The position numbers and the translations under genes were made by a program. This document shows positions 1-8,679 of a stretch of 64,000 nt of DNA, piece after piece (the first letter of the stretch is position 1; each line of letters starts with the position of its first letter). The DNA is taken from contig NZ_JAEKMI010000016.1 of the NCBI RefSeq assembly GCF_020217485.1, positions 59,461 through 123,460 on the forward strand, read 5' to 3'. Source of the DNA: Mycobacterium sp. WUMAC-067. Its GTDB lineage: Bacteria; Actinomycetota; Actinomycetes; Mycobacteriales; Mycobacteriaceae. Under the pieces are notes generated by a model. It was not told the DNA's origin. It did not search any database and worked only from the letters and a program-made list of their open reading frames with translations.

Positions 1-1
1 C

Positions 2-532
2 ACATCGGCGGCCTCATCGCCCGGTGGTGCGCAGACCCAGGCCCATAACGATGCCGATGTTGCATTTGTCCAGGGGATGATTCCGCATCACCAGCAGGCG
101 ATCGAGATGAGTGACATCCTGTTGGCCAAGCAGGGCATTGACCCTCGCGTTGTGTCGATGGCCAACGACATCAAAGCCGCTCAGGGCCCCGAGATCGAGC
201 AGATGCGCGGGTGGCTGGCCGACTGGGACGTGTCGACCACCTCGTCCTCGCCCGGTTCGTCCATGCCGGGCATGCCTGGCCACGATATGGGCAACGCGGG
301 TGGCGGTATGATGTCGGAGCAGGACATGGCGGCTCTTCGGGCTGCCGAAGGCGTGGAGGCGAGCAAGTTGTTTCTGACGCAGATGGCCGAGCATCACAGG
401 GGCGCGATCGTGATGGCTCAAACCGAGGCGAAAAGCGGACAGTTCCCCGATGCCGTGACGCTGGCCAAGTCGGTCGTCACCAGCCAACAGCAAGAGATCG
501 ACACCATGAACCAGATTCTGGTCGCACTCTAG
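2..532 (+). CDS. DUF305 family protein (5' end cut by window edge)
   Basis: The reading frame is open from the window edge, so the true start lies upstream; the first ATG at 77 is internal. Two His/Met helical repeats are visible: one around the edge with the motif MIPHHQQAIEM, and one near the C-terminus with MAEHHRGAIVMA. They are separated by a Met/Gly/His-rich linker (PGMPGHDMGNAGGGMM). Paired HH/M helices are typical of DUF305, a secreted ferritin-like family common in copper-resistance loci. The multicopper oxidase 1.1 kb downstream fits that role. The signal peptide would be outside the window. Copper binding is inferred from the family and context. Confidence 0.9.
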   Translation, partial: TSAASSPGGAQTQAHNDADVAFVQGMIPHHQQAIEMSDILLAKQGIDPRVVSMANDIKAAQGPEIEQMRGWLADWDVSTTSSSPGSSMPGMPGHDMGNAGGGMMSEQDMAALRAAEGVEASKLFLTQMAEHHRGAIVMAQTEAKSGQFPDAVTLAKSVVTSQQQEIDTMNQILVAL

Positions 533-586
533 GCGATCGGTCTGCTCTGCTGGTGTTGGCGACCAGCTGAACGGTTGCGGCAGTGA

Positions 587-1333
587 TCACCCGCGCTCGG
601 CGGCATCGGGGTGGCTGCCCAGACGGTAGCCCACGCCGCGCACGGTGATGACGTAGCGTGGGGCGGTGGGGTCCTCCCCGAGTTTTCGCCGAAGGTGGCC
701 GATATGCACATCGATGAGATGGCTGTCGCCGAACCAGGGGGCTCGGTGGATCGCTTCGAGCAGTTGTCGTCGGCTCAGGACGATCCCGGGGTGTGCCGAT
801 AACGCACTGAGAATGTCAAACTCGTTGGGAGTCAAGGTGATTGGCTTGCCCTCCAGTGTCACTTCACGTGCGGCTGCATCGATGCGTAGCCCTGCGATCT
901 GGGTGGGCATGCCGGGTTGGTCGACGGTTTCGGTGCGGGGTCGACGCAGCAGGGCGCGCACCCTGGCAACCAGTTCACGGGGGCTAAAGGGTTTGGTGAG
1001 GTAATCATCGGCACCGGCGGCCAGGCCCGCGAGAGTGTCGGTTTCGGTGTCGCGGGCGGTGAGGATGACCACGTAGGCGTCGGAGAAGGTGCGAAGCTGG
1101 CGACACACCTCAAGCCCATCGATGCCGGGTAAGCCGAGGTCCAGGACCACCACTTCAGGATCGAATTCACGCGCCAGCATCAACGCTTCTGACCCATTGG
1201 TGGCGATGCGGGTGGTGAAGCGCTCACGCGCTAGGTAGCTTGCCACCAGGTCGGCAAGCGCCGTCTCATCATCAACGATGAGTGCCCGCAGCTGCGCCCC
1301 GTGGTCACCGCGCAGCGCTGACTCGGTGTCCAT
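587..1333 (-). CDS. OmpR/PhoB-family response regulator
   Basis: The N-terminal receiver has the acidic pair in LIVDDE, the phosphoacceptor Asp in VVVLDLGLPG, and the conserved Thr and Lys (ILTARD, YLTKPF). The C-terminal winged helix ends in VRGVGYRL. I chose the ATG at 1333; the frame is open to a TTG at 1381, but that would add 16 residues before the receiver. It is transcribed away from the small membrane protein and multicopper oxidase pair, with about 60-110 bp between, so it is a candidate regulator of that operon. No histidine kinase is adjacent, so the partner may be outside the window or be the kinase at 24929. Confidence 0.9.
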   Translation of the reverse strand: MDTESALRGDHGAQLRALIVDDETALADLVASYLARERFTTRIATNGSEALMLAREFDPEVVVLDLGLPGIDGLEVCRQLRTFSDAYVVILTARDTETDTLAGLAAGADDYLTKPFSPRELVARVRALLRRPRTETVDQPGMPTQIAGLRIDAAAREVTLEGKPITLTPNEFDILSALSAHPGIVLSRRQLLEAIHRAPWFGDSHLIDVHIGHLRRKLGEDPTAPRYVITVRGVGYRLGSHPDAAERG

Positions 1334-1442
1334 CTGCTGAGACTTCGCGGAATCAGCCGCCGTCGCAACGATCTTCAACAAATCTTCACATGACCATTAT
1401 TCGATCTACGGCTGGCCGCGCCAAAGTGGTGGCAAGGAGGCA

Positions 1443-1658
1443 ATGATGAGTAGCGAGTTGGCGGTCGCCGTTATCGATGCGGGCCGACAATGGACGGTGT
1501 GGCTGGGGGCCGGCGCCTTGCTGGTATTGATGTGGACGATGGTCTGGGTGTCGGTGGCGGCTGTTTTCCACGATCCGGGCAACAGCAAGCACGGTCCCGC
1601 AGCGGCCCGTGATGCGATACTTCACAAGCCACATCAGTCGCCCTGGGGAAGTGCGTAG
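1443..1658 (+). CDS. Small single-pass membrane protein upstream of the multicopper oxidase
   Basis: This is a 71-residue protein with one strong hydrophobic segment at about residues 20-43 (WLGAGALLVLMWTMVWVSV) and a short basic, His-containing tail. A clear ribosome site AAGGAGG sits at 1434-1440 just before ATG 1443. Its stop TAG shares one base with the GTG start of the oxidase, so the two genes are translationally coupled. I do not recognise the family. The coupling suggests an accessory role in export or maturation of the oxidase, which is inference. Confidence 0.7.
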   Translation: MMSSELAVAVIDAGRQWTVWLGAGALLVLMWTMVWVSVAAVFHDPGNSKHGPAAARDAILHKPHQSPWGSA

Positions 1659-3190
1659 TGAGTGAACCGCAGCATTATCAGTTGAGCCGCAGAGGCTTTC
1701 TCGCGGCGGCCACGGTGACCGCGGCCGGTCTCGGTTTGGCCGCCTGTGGCCGGGAAACGGCCACGACCACCCGCACCAACCTGGCCGACGCAATTGCCGC
1801 AGCCGAGTCACGCCGGCCACACAGTGGCCGCACCATCTCGTCCACATTGAGCGCTGAACGTGTACGACTCGACCTGGGCGGCCAGTTCGCCGAATCGCTG
1901 TCCTACAACGGCTCGGTGCCGGGCCCGTTAGTGCGCGCCTCGGTCGGTGACGAACTGGCAGTCACGTTGTCCAACCGGCTTGACCACGCGACATCGGTGC
2001 ACTGGCACGGCATTGCGTTGCGCAACGACATGGATGGGGCCTCACCGGCTACTCCCGATATCAAGCCGGGCAGTGAGTTCACCTACCGGTTTTCCCTTCC
2101 GCATCCGGGTACCTACTGGGCCCACCCGCACACCGGCCTGGATGCCGATACGGGCCTGTATTTTCCGGTGATCGTCGATGACCCCAACGACCCGGGCGAC
2201 TATGACGCCGAATGGGTGGTCATGTTCGATGACTGGACTGACGGGGTCGGCCCCAGCCCTGCCGAAATCTATGACAGGTTGCGCGGCGGCGGTTCTGGCG
2301 GTGGGCACGACATGCCAGGAATGACTGGGATGCCTGGAATGCCGGGCATGCAAGGCGGCGGCAACGACATGGGCAGCAGTGAGCTGCTCGGTGGTGATGC
2401 CGGTGATGTGAGCTACCCGCTGTACCTTGCCAATGGGCGGGTTCCGCAGGAGCCCACCACTTTTCGAGCCAATCCCGGTGATCGTGTGCGTATCCGGCTG
2501 ATCAACGCCGGATCCGATACCGCATTTCGGGTCGCGCTGGCCGGACACCAGCTCACGGTGACTCACACCGACGGCTTCGCGGTGGTTCCTAGCCAGGCCG
2601 ATGCGGTGCTGCTCGGGATGGGGGAGCGCTACGACGTGGTCGTCACCGCCGGTGACGGGGTGTTTCCACTTGTCGCCTCGGCAGAGGGCAAGAATGCCTC
2701 GACCCGGGCGTTGTTGGTCACCGGCGCAGGTTCGCCGCCGGCGCCCGATTTCAGTCCTGGCGAGTTGGGCGGGCGTGTGGCGACTGTCGATGGATTGGTC
2801 CCAGCGCCGGGGGCTGCGCTTCCCGCGGCAGCCGCCGACGTCGAACTGCCCGCCGAACTAGGCGGGTCGATGACGAAGTACGACTGGACCATCAACGGGC
2901 AACCGTTCACCAAGACCCACCCACTTGAGGTCCGGGAAGGACAGCGCGTCGCGCTCACGTTCAACAACATGACCATGATGTGGCACCCGATGCATCTGCA
3001 CGGCCACACGTTCGAGGTGGTCGGCGCCCAAGGACGTAAAGGTCCGCGCAAAGACACGGTGATCGTCTTGCCCATGCAGCGGTTGAGGGTGGAGTTTGTC
3101 GCTGACAACCCCGGCGTGTGGATGATGCACTGTCACAACACCTATCACCAAGACGCCGGCATGATGACCAGTTTGAATTATCGGAGCTGA
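1658..3190 (+). CDS. mmcO: Periplasmic multicopper oxidase (MmcO/CueO-like)
   Basis: This 510-residue protein probably oxidises Cu(I) to Cu(II) outside the membrane. A twin-arginine signal (SRRGF) and a lipobox (LAAC, Cys30) indicate a Tat-exported lipoprotein. Copper-ligand motifs are present: HWHG at about residue 115, WAHPHTG at about 156, HPMHLHGH at about 445, and HCHNTYHQDAGM near the C-terminus, where HCH and the downstream H and M form the type 1/T3 sites. A Met-rich loop (MPGMTGMPGMPGM) at about residues 215-235 resembles CueO methionine segments. It starts at GTG 1658 and is coupled to the upstream small membrane gene. M. tuberculosis Rv0846c (MmcO) is the closest relative I can recall. 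Confidence 0.93.
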   Translation: MSEPQHYQLSRRGFLAAATVTAAGLGLAACGRETATTTRTNLADAIAAAESRRPHSGRTISSTLSAERVRLDLGGQFAESLSYNGSVPGPLVRASVGDELAVTLSNRLDHATSVHWHGIALRNDMDGASPATPDIKPGSEFTYRFSLPHPGTYWAHPHTGLDADTGLYFPVIVDDPNDPGDYDAEWVVMFDDWTDGVGPSPAEIYDRLRGGGSGGGHDMPGMTGMPGMPGMQGGGNDMGSSELLGGDAGDVSYPLYLANGRVPQEPTTFRANPGDRVRIRLINAGSDTAFRVALAGHQLTVTHTDGFAVVPSQADAVLLGMGERYDVVVTAGDGVFPLVASAEGKNASTRALLVTGAGSPPAPDFSPGELGGRVATVDGLVPAPGAALPAAAADVELPAELGGSMTKYDWTINGQPFTKTHPLEVREGQRVALTFNNMTMMWHPMHLHGHTFEVVGAQGRKGPRKDTVIVLPMQRLRVEFVADNPGVWMMHCHNTYHQDAGMMTSLNYRS

Positions 3191-3203
3191 CCGCAACGCA
3201 TGG

Positions 3204-4595
3204 TTAATACTCGATGAGGCGGGTCACGTACGGCATCATCCCGCTAGAGCGCACCGGGGCGATGCGCACCTGCGACCCGGTGAACGGCGCTTCCAGCATC
3301 TGGCCGTCACCTAAGTACATGGCCTCGTGTTGGCTTGCGTCGGGGCCGTAGAAGATCAAGTCGCCGCGGCGCATCTGTGACGACGGGATCTTGCGGCCGG
3401 CGTTGTACTGCGATCCGGAGTAGTGATCTAGCTTGATGCCCACCCCGGCGAATGCGTAGAGCATCAGGCCCGAGCAGTCGAAGCCGACGGTGTTGGCGCC
3501 TTGGTCGATTCCCCGGGACGGACCGCTGGCGTTGCCGCCGCCCCACGAGTAGGGCACGCCCAGTTGCGCCGTGGCGCGACGGATGACGTATTCGGAGGCC
3601 TGGCGGCCATAGACACGGGGAATCCGTCCGTTGGTGAAGCCGGGGTCAGCCGGGGTGGCCGCCTTGGGCAGGATGCCCAACGACGTCAGAAAAGTGCGGC
3701 CCATCTGGGCAGTCACTTGAGCCGAGGTCGCCGAGATCTGCAACACCGCGTTGATGATGGCCACCGGATCGCCGGCCAAGTTTGCGCTGGGCACCATCGG
3801 CAGCGTCGTATCCCATTGGCCGGCATCGGGTCTCCCGGTAGGGGCACGGTCCCACGTGTCGCCGCCGGCCGCCGTGGTGCCCGCTGCGGGCCGAGACTTT
3901 GATACCAGCTGGGCGTCAAGGCGTTCCTGCGCGCGGGCACGCGCTGTGGCCAGGCGGTCCACTGCTATCTGTTGGGTGCGAAATTGGGTCTGAGCCTCGG
4001 TGAGTGTCGCGATGGCGGCCTGTTGGCTGCGTTCGGCGTCGCTCACCGCGGTGGCTGCACGCCCTTCGGCCGAGCGGGCCGCTGATGACAGGTTGGCCGT
4101 GGTGGTGCGCGCACGCTGCAATCGTGCGAGCACCGTTTGGTGGCTGCGGATCAGTTCACGGTCGGCATTGACCGCCGTGATCAGGTCCTCGGGCCGAGAT
4201 ACCGACAGCAGCGCGGTAGAGGGACCGTGGATGTAGGTGGCGGCTGCGGCGTCATCGAAGCGCTGTTGCGCCGATGTGATCGCCGCACCGGCATCGGCGA
4301 GGGCACGCACGCGGGAATCGGCGTCGCGGCGGGCGGACTCAGCGTTGTCGCGAGCATGTGCGAGGTCCACGAGAGCCTTATTGACCGACTCCTGGCGCTG
4401 CTGAATAGCGGCCGCGGCCCCAGCCAATTGCTGATCGGCTTCGGCGACGGCGGCTACCAACGATGCCACCGCAGCCTCATCACGCTGTCCGACTACGTCG
4501 TGGGAGGCCCATGCGACAGGGCCGGACCCGACCACAGTCGTCACAGTGGCGATCGCGGCCACGGCCCGATTGAGGAAATAGCGCCCAGGACGCAT
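3204..4595 (-). CDS. NlpC/P60 peptidoglycan endopeptidase, RipA-like
   Basis: This would be an exported D,L-endopeptidase cleaving peptidoglycan stem peptides. I chose ATG 4595 (MRPGRYFLN) because GGAG lies 8 nt upstream and a signal peptide follows. Residues about 40-260 are Ala/Arg/Glu/Gln-rich and helical, like the inhibitory coiled coil of mycobacterial RipA. A linker contains GQWDTTLPM, then the NlpC/P60 domain has Cys in FDCSGL, His in QHEAMYLG, and the core SWGGG. The gene is convergent with the multicopper oxidase, with 13 bp between stops. A strong 19-bp palindrome lies about 100 bp upstream. It shares its C-terminal half with the RipB-like gene at 10520-11287. Confidence 0.88.
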   Translation of the reverse strand: MRPGRYFLNRAVAAIATVTTVVGSGPVAWASHDVVGQRDEAAVASLVAAVAEADQQLAGAAAAIQQRQESVNKALVDLAHARDNAESARRDADSRVRALADAGAAITSAQQRFDDAAAATYIHGPSTALLSVSRPEDLITAVNADRELIRSHQTVLARLQRARTTTANLSSAARSAEGRAATAVSDAERSQQAAIATLTEAQTQFRTQQIAVDRLATARARAQERLDAQLVSKSRPAAGTTAAGGDTWDRAPTGRPDAGQWDTTLPMVPSANLAGDPVAIINAVLQISATSAQVTAQMGRTFLTSLGILPKAATPADPGFTNGRIPRVYGRQASEYVIRRATAQLGVPYSWGGGNASGPSRGIDQGANTVGFDCSGLMLYAFAGVGIKLDHYSGSQYNAGRKIPSSQMRRGDLIFYGPDASQHEAMYLGDGQMLEAPFTGSQVRIAPVRSSGMMPYVTRLIEY

Positions 4596-4694
4596 GGGGT
4601 TTCTCCGTCGCAAGGGGCGTCGCAGGTTCCCGATGGCGGTGTTCCCCCGAACTCCAGAACTTTCCGCCGCCGGTCGACACCCATTCCACACCGC

Positions 4695-4715
4695 ACTACT
4701 GAACTACGCAGTAGT
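4695..4715. promoter_or_regulatory. Operator-like palindrome A (CTACT-N9-AGTAG)
   Basis: ACTACTG and CAGTAGT are perfect 7-bp inverted arms around a 7-bp spacer. The core at 4696-4714 fits CTACT-N9-AGTAG exactly. It lies about 100 bp upstream of the RipA-like start. The symmetry suits a homodimeric repressor such as BlaI/CopY, of which three are encoded nearby; which protein binds it is not shown. Confidence 0.7.
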
Positions 4716-4844
4716 ACCGTAACTCACAGGAGCCCCACCGGTCACTGCCGTCACAGTCTCGAAGTGATAACACTTAGGTGCCGACGACGCGCAACAAAAG
4801 AACTTCATAAGTCTTTGAGCAACAAGTCGGTACGTGCACTCCCG

Positions 4845-4873
4845 GTTATCTACTATGTGAGATAGTAGATAAC
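4845..4873. promoter_or_regulatory. Operator-like palindrome B, perfect 12-bp arms
   Basis: GTTATCTACTAT is followed by the 5-bp spacer GTGAG and then the exact reverse complement ATAGTAGATAAC. This is the strongest member of the 19-bp family (core 4850-4868, CTACT-N9-AGTAG). It is centred about 54 bp upstream of the L,D-transpeptidase ATG, a normal promoter position. Confidence 0.8.
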
Positions 4874-4912
4874 TAAAGTCGGTGGTATGCGTGATAGATC
4901 GGGGGTGTGACG

Positions 4913-6166
4913 ATGATGGACCGCCGGATTCGGGTCGCGCTGCTGGCGGTGGTCTTGGGCGCGACCGCGACGCTGGGAATCGTAGAAGTGACCTCGCTGT
5001 CCAAATGCCCCGGCTGCGGCTTCGGGCAGACAACGCCCGAAGCCCTTGACGCGGCGGCACTTCCCCGCCCGGAACTGCAGATCAGCCCAGGCATGGACGC
5101 CGCCGGCGTGGACCCGTTAGCGCCAGTGACGGTGTCGGCAACCTCGGGAGCACTGTCACAGGTCGTGATGACCAACGAGCAGGGCAACCGTATCGTCGGT
5201 GTCACCACCCCCGACTATGCAGTGTGGAAACCGGGAGTACCGCTGGGATATGGCCGCACCTATACGATCAACGCGACAGCGGTGGGGGCCGACGGCACCT
5301 CGGTGCAGCGAACATCGCAGTTTTCGACAGTGGTGCCGAGCAATCAGACGCAGGTGCAACTGACCACGACAGCGGGAACGGCACTGCGTGAGGACGCCAC
5401 GTACGGCATCGGCACGGTGGTCGTGGCACGGTTCGACGAACCCATCGCCGATCGGGCCGCCGCGGAACGGCGCTTCGTGGTGACCACGTCACCGGCAGTG
5501 CGGGGATCGTGGTACTGGGTTGATGACCAGACGGCCCATTGGCGCCCGCCGGCCTACTTTGCGCCGGGTACCTCAGTGACGGTGCAGGCCAACATCTACG
5601 GCGCATCGTTGGGCGGCGGTCTGTATGGCCAGGAGGATGCCCGAGTGCGTTTCTCCATTGGGGACGCCCACGTGTCGATCGCCGATGACACGACCAAACA
5701 AGTCAGCGTGTTCAACAACGGCCAATTGGTTCGAACGATGCCCACCTCGATGGGAATGGGTGGAACCGAGACCATCAACGGCCAAACGCTGTCGTTTTGG
5801 ACCCAGCCCGGCGTCTACACCGTGATGGATAAGGCCAACCCCGTGATCATGGACTCTTCCACCTACGGGCTGCCGATCAACTCGCGGCTGGGATATCGCG
5901 AAACCATCTACTGGGCAACACGAATCAGCACCGACGGCATATATCTGCACCAGCTTGAAAGCACGGTCTGGGCGCAAGGAAACACCAATGTGTCGCACGG
6001 CTGTCTCAACCTCAATCCCGACAACGCTCGTTGGTTCTACGACTTCTCCCAACCCGGCGACGTCGTCGAGGTCCGCAACACCGGCGGCCAGCCGCTGCAG
6101 CTTTGGCAGAACGGCGATTGGAGCCTTCCATGGGACCAGTGGCTGAAGGGCAGCGCACTGGATTGA
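4913..6166 (+). CDS. L,D-transpeptidase (YkuD domain) with Ig-like domains
   Basis: This 417-residue exported enzyme should form 3-3 cross-links in peptidoglycan. An N-terminal hydrophobic anchor is followed by CPGC at about residue 30, two Ig-like (Big) domains at about 60-260, and a C-terminal YkuD domain. The catalytic motif SHGCLNLN is present, with an upstream His in IYLHQLE. The architecture matches mycobacterial Ldt proteins. I prefer ATG 4913, since GGGGG precedes it by 7 nt; GTG 4907 is possible. The CPGC motif right after the anchor is unusual and looks like a thiol or metal site. Palindrome B is just upstream. Confidence 0.9.
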   Translation: MMDRRIRVALLAVVLGATATLGIVEVTSLSKCPGCGFGQTTPEALDAAALPRPELQISPGMDAAGVDPLAPVTVSATSGALSQVVMTNEQGNRIVGVTTPDYAVWKPGVPLGYGRTYTINATAVGADGTSVQRTSQFSTVVPSNQTQVQLTTTAGTALREDATYGIGTVVVARFDEPIADRAAAERRFVVTTSPAVRGSWYWVDDQTAHWRPPAYFAPGTSVTVQANIYGASLGGGLYGQEDARVRFSIGDAHVSIADDTTKQVSVFNNGQLVRTMPTSMGMGGTETINGQTLSFWTQPGVYTVMDKANPVIMDSSTYGLPINSRLGYRETIYWATRISTDGIYLHQLESTVWAQGNTNVSHGCLNLNPDNARWFYDFSQPGDVVEVRNTGGQPLQLWQNGDWSLPWDQWLKGSALD

Positions 6167-6205
6167 CGTCATTCCCGCCGGCAACCCGCAACTACGGATG
6201 GTGAT

Positions 6206-6224
6206 CTACTATTTTGCCTAGTAC
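6206..6224. promoter_or_regulatory. Operator-like site C (CTACT-N9-AGTAC)
   Basis: It matches the 19-bp family at 9 of 10 core positions and ends 22 bp before ATG 6247. It is the only such site ahead of the five-gene coupled string 6247-8921. Confidence 0.6.
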
Positions 6225-6246
6225 TGAGTGCGGCGGTAATAAGAAG

Positions 6247-6747
6247 ATGGGACGCAGAATGAATGTGTACCGACCCACACGGCTACAGGTGGTGGTGGCT
6301 GTCGTGGCGACCGGTGTGGTGGGTCTGGCGGTCGGCATACCGAGCGCATTGGTGCACAACCCGCTGTTCGTTCGGATGACGCCGCCACCGTGGTGGAGCT
6401 ATGTCGTCTGGGGGCTGGTCGCGGCGGCCAGCGGAGCACTGACAGCAACCTATGTCGGGCGCCGATCGGCGGTGCCTGCACGGACGGGACCTATAGGACT
6501 GGTCGCCAACGTGGGGTCGTTGCTGGCAGTCGGTTGCCCGGTCTGCAACAAGCTTGTGGTTGCTGCGGTCGGGGCTTCCGGCGCGTTGACGATGTGGGCA
6601 CCGGTGCAACCCGTCATCGCCGTCGCCTCCCTGGCCCTGGTGGGGTGGGCACTGTGGCGGCGCCTGGCGGACATGCGCAGTTGTCCGACTCCGGCCGCGC
6701 GGATGCCTGAGGCCGTTGGCCCTGCTGCACGTAGTGAGCGTCAATGA
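6247..6747 (+). CDS. Membrane protein with GCPVCN motif
   Basis: This protein has about 166 residues and four probable membrane segments, and the motif GCPVCNKL lies within a hydrophobic helix at about residues 97-104. A CxxC in a membrane helix next to a TlpA-like thioredoxin suggests electron transfer or thiol handling across the membrane, but this is inferred. ATG 6247 was chosen; ATG 6259 is an alternative and neither has a strong ribosome site. The stop overlaps the ATG of the next gene by 4 bp. I do not know a named family. Confidence 0.75.
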   Translation: MGRRMNVYRPTRLQVVVAVVATGVVGLAVGIPSALVHNPLFVRMTPPPWWSYVVWGLVAAASGALTATYVGRRSAVPARTGPIGLVANVGSLLAVGCPVCNKLVVAAVGASGALTMWAPVQPVIAVASLALVGWALWRRLADMRSCPTPAARMPEAVGPAARSERQ

Positions 6748-7358
6748 ACAAAGCTGTGCTGACCGTTGCCGGTGTCGTCACGGTGGCTGCCGCGGCGATT
6801 CTGGTCGCCACTCATCACCCGAGTGAGCAACCAGCTTCGGCCCGAGACGCGGCGGCGCCGGTGGCCTCGACGGTCTCCGAGGAAGGCGTGGCTGCCTGCC
6901 CGGTCCCGGTTTCGGGTGGGACCGCAGCGCCCACGCTGTCCGGTGTGGGTGCACGCTGCATTGGATCGTCGCAGGTGATCGACTTGGGTGCGTCGGTGGC
7001 AGGCAGGCCGACGCTGCTGAATCTGTGGGCGGCCTGGTGCGGGCCGTGCCGCGACGAAATGCCGGTGCTGGAGGCCTACACCCATACTGCCGGCGCCGCG
7101 CGGGTCGTCGGTATCAACCTGAGGGATCGCCCGGGTTCGGCGGTGGCACTCATGCGTGACCTGCATATCAGCTACCCGTCGTTCACCGACGCCGACGACG
7201 CGGCTGCTGCGCTGGCGGCACCGCCGGTGCTTCCGTTGAGCTACTTCGTCGACACCGACGGATCGGTGCGGCGCCTGCACGACGTGACGGTGTTTCGCGA
7301 TGTCGCACAGATCCAGAAATCGGTGGCCACCGCACACCAGCGAAAGACCCAACCGTGA
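6744..7358 (+). CDS. TlpA-like thiol-disulfide oxidoreductase
   Basis: This 204-residue protein has an N-terminal signal anchor and a thioredoxin fold with the active site WCGPC (in AAWCGPCRDEMP) at about residue 98. The cis-Pro region is LPLSYFVDTDG. It is periplasmic and probably reduces or oxidises extracytoplasmic thiols. It overlaps the upstream CPVCN membrane gene (ATGA) and the downstream BlaI repressor (GTGA), so all are one translationally coupled operon. An extra Cys pair (ACPVP and ARC) lies before the thioredoxin core. Confidence 0.88.
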   Translation: MNKAVLTVAGVVTVAAAAILVATHHPSEQPASARDAAAPVASTVSEEGVAACPVPVSGGTAAPTLSGVGARCIGSSQVIDLGASVAGRPTLLNLWAAWCGPCRDEMPVLEAYTHTAGAARVVGINLRDRPGSAVALMRDLHISYPSFTDADDAAAALAAPPVLPLSYFVDTDGSVRRLHDVTVFRDVAQIQKSVATAHQRKTQP

Positions 7359-7762
7359 GCACTCGCGATGCCCGCCGACGCGCCCCGGGCGTGCGACGGT
7401 CACTGCCGGGCCTGGGTGAATTGGAGGCCGCGATCATGGCGGTGATCTGGCGCTGTGACCAGCCGGTGCGTGTTCGGGAGGTCCTCGAGCAGCTCGACGC
7501 GACTCGTCATCCGGCTTACACGACGGTGATGACAGTCATGGACAATCTGTATCGCAAAGGCTGGTTGAGCCGCGAACGTGACGGCCGGGCCTATACCTAC
7601 CGCGCGACGCGCAGCCGGATTCAGGCAGCTACCGACGCCGTGCGTGATCTGCTGGCCGACAGTGGTGATCCCAGCGCCGCACTCCTGCACTTCGCGCGCG
7701 GCGCCTCCGAGGAGGAGAGCCAAGCGTTGGTGCGCGGCCTCACCGAACGGCGCGATGTTTGA
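7355..7762 (+). CDS. BlaI/CopY-family transcriptional repressor 1
   Basis: This 135-residue repressor has the typical BlaI winged helix. LGELEAAIMAVIW is followed by the recognition helix region AYTTVMTVMDNLYRKGWL and the wing RDGRAYTYRA, then a C-terminal dimerisation helix. The GTG start overlaps the stop of the TlpA gene. It is immediately followed by an M56 protease, the usual repressor-sensor pairing of BlaI-BlaR1. It is a candidate to bind the 19-bp palindromes, including site C of its own operon. Confidence 0.92.
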   Translation: MSTRDARRRAPGVRRSLPGLGELEAAIMAVIWRCDQPVRVREVLEQLDATRHPAYTTVMTVMDNLYRKGWLSRERDGRAYTYRATRSRIQAATDAVRDLLADSGDPSAALLHFARGASEEESQALVRGLTERRDV

Positions 7763-8679
7763 TGACCAGTGCGCTGTGGTGGGCGGTCATGGGTGTGGCG
7801 CTCGGTGTCGGGACGCCGCCGGTTTTGCGCCTGATGACGCGTCGGGGCAGCGACGCCGCGATCGTCCTTGCCGTGTGGGGGTTCGCGGTGTTGACCACGA
7901 CGGCGGCGATCGCGTTTCCAGCGTTTGCGCAGCTGCTGCACCTGTGTGGGCTGACCTCACCGGCGCGCGGCCTCGGGAAATGGGACGTTATCGCCGCAAC
8001 CTTCAGCGGCGGTGCGCTCGTCGTGGCCGTGGCATGCGGTGGATGGCGATGGGCCGGCACGGTGCGGCAACGACGCCGGCTCCATGATCGTCATGTTCAG
8101 CTGTCCTGGCTGCTGACGGGACGGCGCCCGCACCGGTCGGCCACGCTGTGGCTGCCGGTGGGCGAGCCGCTGGCCTATAGCTTGTCGGGGCGGCCCGCGC
8201 TGGTGGTGATGAGCATGGGCCTGCGCCACTGTCTTGACCCGGCCGCCGTAGAGGCCGTGCAGGCTCACGAGCGTGCCCACGTGAGGCGACGCCACCATCT
8301 GCTGACAGGCATGGCACACGCCGCCGCGGCCGGCCTTGGCTGGCTACCGCTGATGCGGCAATCTCCTGCGCTGGTGGCCACCCTCGTCGAGCTCGACGCC
8401 GACGCCTGCGTCGCCCGCGTCCATGGTCGGCACGGGTTGCGTCGAGCGTTGCAGACCCTGCAGGCTTCCCCTGCTCCCGCAGAAGCATTGGGTATGGGCG
8501 CATTGAGCACTGATGTGCGGATGGCGCGATTATCGGCCCCTATTTCGGCCCGTCCCAACGGGTTTGCGGTGGCACTGGCAGCTGGTTGCACCAGGCTGCT
8601 TGCCGGCGGCGTGGTGATGCTGGGGGTCCTGATCTTGTGGGGCTTGGTGTCGTGTCCTACCGGACTGGGCCTACCGTGA
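7762..8679 (+). CDS. M56 (BlaR1/MecR1-like) membrane metalloprotease 1
   Basis: This protein has about 305 residues, several N-terminal membrane helices, and the zinc-protease motif HERAH at about residue 169. ELDADACVARVHG downstream provides the third-ligand Glu region. It lacks an extracellular penicillin-binding sensor domain, so the signal is not a beta-lactam by this architecture. In the family, proteolysis of the partner BlaI relieves repression. ATG 7762 overlaps the BlaI stop (TGATG). A last hydrophobic segment is near the C-terminus. Confidence 0.85.
   Translation: MTSALWWAVMGVALGVGTPPVLRLMTRRGSDAAIVLAVWGFAVLTTTAAIAFPAFAQLLHLCGLTSPARGLGKWDVIAATFSGGALVVAVACGGWRWAGTVRQRRRLHDRHVQLSWLLTGRRPHRSATLWLPVGEPLAYSLSGRPALVVMSMGLRHCLDPAAVEAVQAHERAHVRRRHHLLTGMAHAAAAGLGWLPLMRQSPALVATLVELDADACVARVHGRHGLRRALQTLQASPAPAEALGMGALSTDVRMARLSAPISARPNGFAVALAAGCTRLLAGGVVMLGVLILWGLVSCPTGLGLP

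Larger units (their letters stand above)
4596..4912. promoter_or_regulatory. Divergent promoter region with two palindromic operators
   Basis: This 317-bp region separates the divergent RipA-like and L,D-transpeptidase genes and contains one operator-like palindrome for each side (4695-4715 and 4845-4873). No coding frame in it is convincing. Confidence 0.7.

Noticed and set aside
549..567. Hairpin GCTGGT-N7-ACCAGC after the DUF305 gene
   Set aside because: The stem is only 6 bp and no T run follows; too weak to call a terminator.
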